Below are positions 57,047-64,000 of a DNA stretch of 64,000 nt, piece by piece; within the stretch, counting starts at the first letter, position 1, and every line of letters begins with the position of its first letter. Origin of the DNA: Halomonas sp. 328 (GTDB lineage: Bacteria > Pseudomonadota > Gammaproteobacteria > Pseudomonadales > Halomonadaceae); assembly GCF_015645095.1 (NCBI RefSeq), contig NZ_JADOTW010000017.1, positions 1 to 64,000 of the forward strand. The letters run 5' to 3'. The notes beneath the pieces were generated by a model. The model had not been told where the DNA came from, made no database searches, and was given only the letters and a program-made list of their open reading frames with translations. Position numbers and translations under genes: made by a program.

Positions 57047-57381
57047 CGCTGCTGCTCGAGGCCCAGGGGGTGCGCCTCTCGGCGGAGGAGAACCGCCTGC
57101 GGGTGGCCGGTGACGTGGACTTCGAGGTCGCCGCCTCCCTGGCGGCCGCCGGCAGTGACTGGCTGGCGGGCCTCGCCCCCGGCACCCGGGTAGTCATCGA
57201 CCTGAGTGGTGTCGATCGGGTCAGCAGCGCCGCCCTGAGCATGCTCTTGCAGTGGCTTCGCGACAGTCGCGGTGCCGGTGCCAAGGTGATCGGGGTCGAG
57301 CTCTCCGCGCCGCTGGCTCGCCTGACCCGCCTGGCCGACCTGGATGCCCTGCTTCCCGGCCAGGGAGCCGCGGCCTCCTGA
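57043..57381 (+). CDS. mlaB: STAS-domain regulator MlaB
   Basis: A 112-residue cytoplasmic STAS protein that supports MlaF activity and stability. VDLSG-like VIDLSGVDRVSSAALS is the conserved loop. ATGA-coupled to mlaC. Confidence 0.9.
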   Translation: MTLLLEAQGVRLSAEENRLRVAGDVDFEVAASLAAAGSDWLAGLAPGTRVVIDLSGVDRVSSAALSMLLQWLRDSRGAGAKVIGVELSAPLARLTRLADLDALLPGQGAAAS

Positions 57382-57487
57382 GCGAGGCCTGTCGCGGCAT
57401 GGCGACGGCTTGGTGGGGGCTTGTCGCCGTGCGTCGCCATCGCCATCGGCGGCGCTTTTGATTACCATGGGCCTCCACGATTCCCGC

Positions 57488-57507
57488 GGCGCCCCTCCCG
57501 GGGCGCC
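57488..57507 (+). promoter_or_regulatory. Hairpin before ibaG
   Basis: GGCGCCCC-TCCC-GGGGCGCC, an 8-bp perfect stem, lies in the 154-bp mlaB-ibaG gap, 12 nt before the AAGGAGG ribosome site. No T-tract follows. It may terminate mla transcripts or affect ibaG. Confidence 0.45.
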
Positions 57508-57535
57508 TGCTACCCACTCAAGGAGGCTAACGCCC

Positions 57536-59061
<1,526 letters not shown>

Positions 59062-59101
59062 GTGCGCCCGGCCCCGACTCTCTGGACCTGTGAAGTCTCT
59101 T

Positions 59102-59755
59102 ATGTCTAAACAACTGATCCTGGCCCTCTCCAAGGGCCGCATCCTCGACGAGACCCTGCCGCTGCTGGCCGATGCCGGCATCGAGCCCGCCGAGGACCTG
59201 GGCAAGAGCCGCAAGCTGCTCTTCGATACCAACCTGCCGGATGTCAAGCTGGTGGTGATCCGTGCCACCGACGTGCCTACCTATGTGCAACTGGGCGCCG
59301 CCGATCTCGGCGTGGCCGGCAAGGACGTATTGCTGGAGCATGGCGTCGAGGGGCTCTACGAACCCCTCGACCTGGAGATCGCCAAGTGCAAGCTGATGAC
59401 CGCCGGCGTCAAGGGCAGCGCGCCGAGCCACGCCCGGCGCCGGGTGGCCACCAAGTTCGTCAAGGTGGCGCGACGCTACTATGCCGAGCAGGGCATCCAG
59501 GCCGAGGTGATCAAGCTGTACGGGGCCATGGAGCTGGCGCCGTTGATGAACCTGGCCGACGAGATCGTCGATATCGTCGATACCGGCAACACCCTGCGCG
59601 CCAACGGCATGGAGCCCCGCGAGCTGATCGCCGAGATCAGCACCCGGCTGGTGGTCAACAAGGCCGCCATGACCATGAAGCATGAGCGACTCAAGCCGCT
59701 GCTGGAGCGTCTCGAGGCCGCCGTGGCGGCGCGCCGCCAGACCGCCGAGGCCTGA
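59102..59755 (+). CDS. hisG: ATP phosphoribosyltransferase, short form
   Basis: First step of histidine synthesis. At 217 residues it is the short form, which needs the regulatory HisZ subunit, not seen in this window. [11 protein letters not shown] and [13 protein letters not shown] motifs are present. The ATG follows a weak GTGAAG. It lies 40 bp after murA. Confidence 0.96.
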   Translation: MSKQLILALSKGRILDETLPLLADAGIEPAEDLGKSRKLLFDTNLPDVKLVVIRATDVPTYVQLGAADLGVAGKDVLLEHGVEGLYEPLDLEIAKCKLMTAGVKGSAPSHARRRVATKFVKVARRYYAEQGIQAEVIKLYGAMELAPLMNLADEIVDIVDTGNTLRANGMEPRELIAEISTRLVVNKAAMTMKHERLKPLLERLEAAVAARRQTAEA

Positions 59756-60081
59756 TCGCTCCAAGGCGAGGGGACGCTGGGGCGGGGCGGAGCAAAGCGT
59801 CTTTTTCAAGGGTGAGGAGGATTCCTCCGAACGGGTAGGCCATGGATGGCCTACCCCGGCCCTGAAAGCGAAGCAGGATAGCGTAGCGTCGCAGGAAAAA
59901 GTCGAGCGCCCAGGGAGGGGGTCACAGCGTCTTTGCGAAGTCCTGCCCCAGGGAAGTCCCCGGTCCAATAAGAATCATGGCGGATGATGTTATCTGCCCA
60001 TCTAGGGGCCTTCGGGATTGCTCGCCGGTGTCGATGGCGGCATGCTGAAGGCCCCGTGCCGACCGTGTTAAAGAGAGAACC
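59756..60081. repeat. hisG-hisD gap with adjacent palindromes
   Basis: A 326-bp gap without a convincing gene. Two palindromes lie close together: GGAGGA-T-TCCTCC (59816-59828) and GGTAGGCCAT-GG-ATGGCCTACC (59834-59855, a perfect 10-bp stem). The block resembles an extragenic repeat, but only one copy is in this window. It splits hisG from hisD. Confidence 0.55.
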
Positions 60082-61389
60082 ATGACCGCACTCGATATCG
60101 CCCGACTCTCCACCCGTGATCCCGACTTCACCGCGCGCCTCGATGCCCTGCTGTCCTGGGAGGGCGTTTCCGATGCCGAGGTGCAGCATCGGGTCGAGGC
60201 GATCATCGCCGATGTGCGTGCCCGGGGCGACGCGGCCCTGGTGGAGCTCTCCAACCGCTTCGACCGCCTCTCGGTCAGCGGCATGGATGAGTTGACCCTG
60301 ACTCCCGAGCGGCTGCGCCAGGCCTTCGACGGCCTGCCCGAGGCCCAGCGCGAGGCGCTGCGCGTCGCCGCCGAGCGGGTGCGGGTCTACCACGAGCGCC
60401 AGAAGCCGGAGTCCTGGCAGTACACCGAGGCCGACGGCAGCGTCCTGGGCCAGCAGGTGACCCCCCTGGACCGCGCCGGCATCTATGTGCCCGGTGGCAA
60501 GGCGGCCTATCCCTCCTCGGTGTTGATGAATGCCATTCCCGCTCATGTGGCCGGGGTCAAGGAGATCATCATGGTGGTGCCGACCCCGGATGGGGTGCTC
60601 AACGAGCTGGTCCTCGCCGCGGCCCACCTGGCCGGCGTCGACCGGGTCTTCACCCTGGGGGGTGCCCAGGCGGTGGCGGCCCTGGCCTATGGTACCGAGA
60701 CGGTGCCGCGGGTCGACAAGATCGTCGGTCCCGGCAATATCTATGTGGCCACCGCCAAGCGGGCGGTCTTCGGGCAGGTGGGCATCGACATGATTGCCGG
60801 GCCCTCGGAGATCCTGGTGGTCTCCGATGGCGGCACCGATCCGGAGTGGCTGGCCATGGACCTCTTCTCCCAGGCCGAGCACGACGAGGATGCCCAGTCG
60901 ATCTTCGTCAGCTGGGATGCCGAGCACCTGGAGACGGTAGCCGCGGCCATGGCACGGCTGCTGCCGACCCTGGAGCGGGAGGCGATCGCCCGCCAGTCAC
61001 TGGCCGAGCGGGGTGCCCTGATCCACTGCCAGGACGAGGCCGAAGCGGTCGAGCTGATCAACCGCATCGCCGCCGAGCACCTGGAACTGTCGGTGGCCGA
61101 CCCCGAGGCCTGGCTGCCCCAGGTGCGCCACGCCGGCGCCATCTTCATGGGGCGCCATACCGCCGAGGCTCTGGGCGACTACTGTGCCGGTCCCAACCAT
61201 GTGCTGCCCACCTCGGGGACGGCGCGCTTCTCCTCGCCGCTGGGAGTCTACGACTTCCAGAAGCGCTCCTCGATCATCCACTGCTCCGAGGCGGGTGCTT
61301 CCGGTCTGGGGCCCACCGCCTCCATCCTGGCCCGCGGCGAGTCCCTGACGGCCCATGCCCGCTCGGCGGAGTACCGCATCAAGTCGTGA
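60082..61389 (+). CDS. hisD: Histidinol dehydrogenase
   Basis: Zinc enzyme that oxidises histidinol to histidine. The 435-residue protein has [26 protein letters not shown], the Zn-binding [10 protein letters not shown] and [18 protein letters not shown] motifs. AAGAGAGA precedes the ATG. In Pseudomonas hisG-hisD-hisC are together; here hisC is not adjacent. Confidence 0.97.
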   Translation: MTALDIARLSTRDPDFTARLDALLSWEGVSDAEVQHRVEAIIADVRARGDAALVELSNRFDRLSVSGMDELTLTPERLRQAFDGLPEAQREALRVAAERVRVYHERQKPESWQYTEADGSVLGQQVTPLDRAGIYVPGGKAAYPSSVLMNAIPAHVAGVKEIIMVVPTPDGVLNELVLAAAHLAGVDRVFTLGGAQAVAALAYGTETVPRVDKIVGPGNIYVATAKRAVFGQVGIDMIAGPSEILVVSDGGTDPEWLAMDLFSQAEHDEDAQSIFVSWDAEHLETVAAAMARLLPTLEREAIARQSLAERGALIHCQDEAEAVELINRIAAEHLELSVADPEAWLPQVRHAGAIFMGRHTAEALGDYCAGPNHVLPTSGTARFSSPLGVYDFQKRSSIIHCSEAGASGLGPTASILARGESLTAHARSAEYRIKS

Positions 61390-61419
61390 AGCCGGTCGGG
61401 TGACATTGGTGATAAGGCC

Positions 61420-61457
61420 AACGACAGCGGCCCCGCCTAGGCGGGGCCGCTGTCGTT
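61420..61457. terminator. 38-bp perfect palindrome after hisD
   Basis: AACGACAGCGGCCCCGCCT is followed at once by its exact complement, with no spacer. It lies between convergent hisD and degS and probably terminates both. The outer AACGACAG matches the dinG terminator at 34680. Confidence 0.8.
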
Positions 61458-61594
61458 ATGGGCGGGGGGGCAGGGGTTGGCCGCTGGTCGGAATGAGTGC
61501 CGTCTCAGCGCTGGCGCAGCTCCGGGGTCGGCCGCTCGCCGACCTCCAGTACCAGCTCCGGGGGGGCTGGCCGCTGGTCGGAATGAGTACCGTC

Positions 61595-62809
<1,215 letters not shown>

Positions 62810-62898
62810 GCAGGGCTCCCGGTCTGGCGTGGCAGTGGCTCCGCCACAGTGGTTACAATGGCCGATAGTGTAACATCGCCCCCTATCGAGGAGCAGGA

Positions 62899-63657
62899 AT
62901 GATCGGACGCGACGAGCTGGTGGCGGCCTGCCAGGCCGAGCTACGGGCCGAAGGTTTCAAGGACTATACCGTCAATGGCCTGCAGGTGGCGGGTCGCGAC
63001 AGGGTGGCCCGGGTGATGAGTGGGGTCACCGCCTGCCAGGCATTGCTGGACGAAGCGGTGGCCTGGCAGGCGGATCTCCTGCTGGTCCACCACGGCTACT
63101 TCTGGAAGAACGAGCCGGTGCCCATCACCGGCATCAAGCGGCGGCGCCTCAAGACCCTGCTGGGCCACGATATCAGTCTGCTGGCTTATCACCTGCCGTT
63201 GGATGCCCATCCGAGCCTGGGCAATAATGCCCGCCTCGGCGAACGCCTCGGGCTGCGTGCCACGGGCTGCGCCGATGGGGCCCTGGGGGAGGGGCTGGTG
63301 TGGCTGGGGGAGCCGGAGGCGCCCCTGGACGACCGGGGCCTGGCCGCGCGCATCAGCGAGCGCCTGGGGCGCGAGCCGTTGCTGGTCTCGGGGCATGAGG
63401 GGCCCCTCGAGCGCATCGCCTGGTGCACCGGCGGCGCCCAGGACATGATTGCCCTGGCCCACGGGGCCGGTGCCCAGGCCTTTATCTCCGGAGAGATCTC
63501 CGAGCGTACCACCCACCTGGCCCGGGAGCTGGGAATCAGCTACCTGGCCGCGGGGCACCATGCCACCGAGCGTTATGGTGTCCAGGCGCTGGGCGACTGG
63601 CTGGCCGGGCGGTTCGGGATCGAGCATCGCTTCGTGGATATCGATAACCCCGCCTGA
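62899..63657 (+). CDS. NIF3/YbgI family metal-binding protein
   Basis: A 252-residue protein of the NIF3/GTP cyclohydrolase 1 type 2-like family with VHHGYFW, YHLPLDAH, and AGHHATERYGV metal ligands. The family function is not settled. GAGGAG precedes the ATG. It is next to algW as in Pseudomonas. Confidence 0.9.
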   Translation: MIGRDELVAACQAELRAEGFKDYTVNGLQVAGRDRVARVMSGVTACQALLDEAVAWQADLLLVHHGYFWKNEPVPITGIKRRRLKTLLGHDISLLAYHLPLDAHPSLGNNARLGERLGLRATGCADGALGEGLVWLGEPEAPLDDRGLAARISERLGREPLLVSGHEGPLERIAWCTGGAQDMIALAHGAGAQAFISGEISERTTHLARELGISYLAAGHHATERYGVQALGDWLAGRFGIEHRFVDIDNPA

Positions 63658-63682
63658 ACGACCGTCGGGCCTGGGGCAAACG

Positions 63683-63714
63683 CAGCGGGGCCAGGCATCT
63701 GCCTGGCCCCGCTG
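63683..63714. terminator. Terminator after the NIF3-family gene
   Basis: A 15-bp perfect stem (CAGCGGGGCCAGGCA and complement) with a TC loop, then TTTCGTTGT. Genes converge here, so it may serve both strands. Confidence 0.8.
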
Positions 63715-63737
63715 TTTCGTTGTCCTGGGCGAGATTC

Positions 63738-64000
63738 AGTAGCGCGGCGGCTGGGCCGTGGCGGTGGCCGTCTCGGCTTCCTCGGGGGATGCGGCGCAGG
63801 CTGCCGGAAAACGCTCGGACAGAGGGCCGCGTCGCGCCGGGTTTCGCTGTAGGCCGTCTTAGTAGCGCGGCGGCTGAGCCGTGGCGGTGGCCGTCTCGGC
63901 TTCCTCGGGCGCGCGGCGCAGGCTGCCGGAAAATGCTCGGACAGAGGAGGGCCGCGTCGCGCCGGGTTTCGCAGTGGGTCGTTTTAGTAGCGCGGCGGCT
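63738..64000 (-). repeat. Tandem copies of a gene 3' end at the window edge
   Basis: Copies start at 63738, 63861 and 63986 (periods 123 and 125 bp), the last cut by the window edge. On the minus strand each ends ...QPPRY-stop or its remnant. Copy two reads SGSLRRAPEEAETATATAQP in that frame; copy one is frameshifted. The parent gene enters from beyond 64000, its stop being at 63984-63986. Its identity cannot be told. Confidence 0.88.

Overview
The window looks like the core chromosome of a high-GC gammaproteobacterium, most likely a Halomonas-type member of the Halomonadaceae. This rests on the GC-rich codon use, acidic proteins, and gene order that follows Pseudomonas closely in three blocks while differing in the joins. 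No prophage, insertion sequence, CRISPR array, tRNA, rRNA or recognisable defence island was found. No obvious new multi-gene system was found either. The most unusual material is in the small-scale architecture between genes.

Layout. Positions 1-20553: rne (partial, minus) diverges from rluC, a HAD phosphatase and sppA. Then come maf (minus), yceD-rpmF-plsX, the fatty-acid genes fabD-fabG-acpP-fabF, pabC-mltG-tmk-holB-pilZ-tatD, a DUF1285 gene, a UvrD-like helicase and a sulfurtransferase. This is the Pseudomonas rne-to-holB block. Positions 20829-24631: etf-QO diverges from etfB-etfA, which together pass electrons from acyl-CoA dehydrogenases to ubiquinone. Positions 24717-29799: a Fur-box-preceded TonB2-type energy-transduction operon (DUF3450, TtpC-like, ExbB, ExbD, TonB, TPR). 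Positions 29863-35806: xthA with a small basic partner gene, rhlB, dinG and a DAHP synthase gene.

Positions 36113-45728: the envelope-stress operon rpoE(algU)-mucA-mucB-rseC-mucD, followed by lepA-lepB-rnc-era-recO. Positions 45851-54068, all minus: ptsO-rapZ-ptsN-hpf-rpoN (nitrogen PTS and sigma-54), lptB-lptA-lptC-kdsC-kdsD (LPS transport and Kdo synthesis) and a CaCA antiporter gene. Positions 54207-63657: mlaFEDCB, ibaG, murA, hisG, hisD, then degS/algW (minus) and a NIF3-family gene. MucD and DegS/AlgW, both acting around the sigma-E pathway, are in the same window.

Points worth a second look are mostly between genes. Four separate tandem duplications copy the end or start of a gene (28598-28732, 52014-52119, 61479-61649, 63738-64000), and two of them create decoy mini-ORFs with a copied start codon. 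Other candidates are a perfect sigma-54 promoter consensus facing rpoN, an ECF-type promoter in the unusually long rpoE-mucA gap, a near-leaderless yceD promoter, a PsrA-like operator between the etf operons, and several palindromic extragenic elements, one of which abuts the dinG start codon. Regulatory assignments are by eye and unverified.
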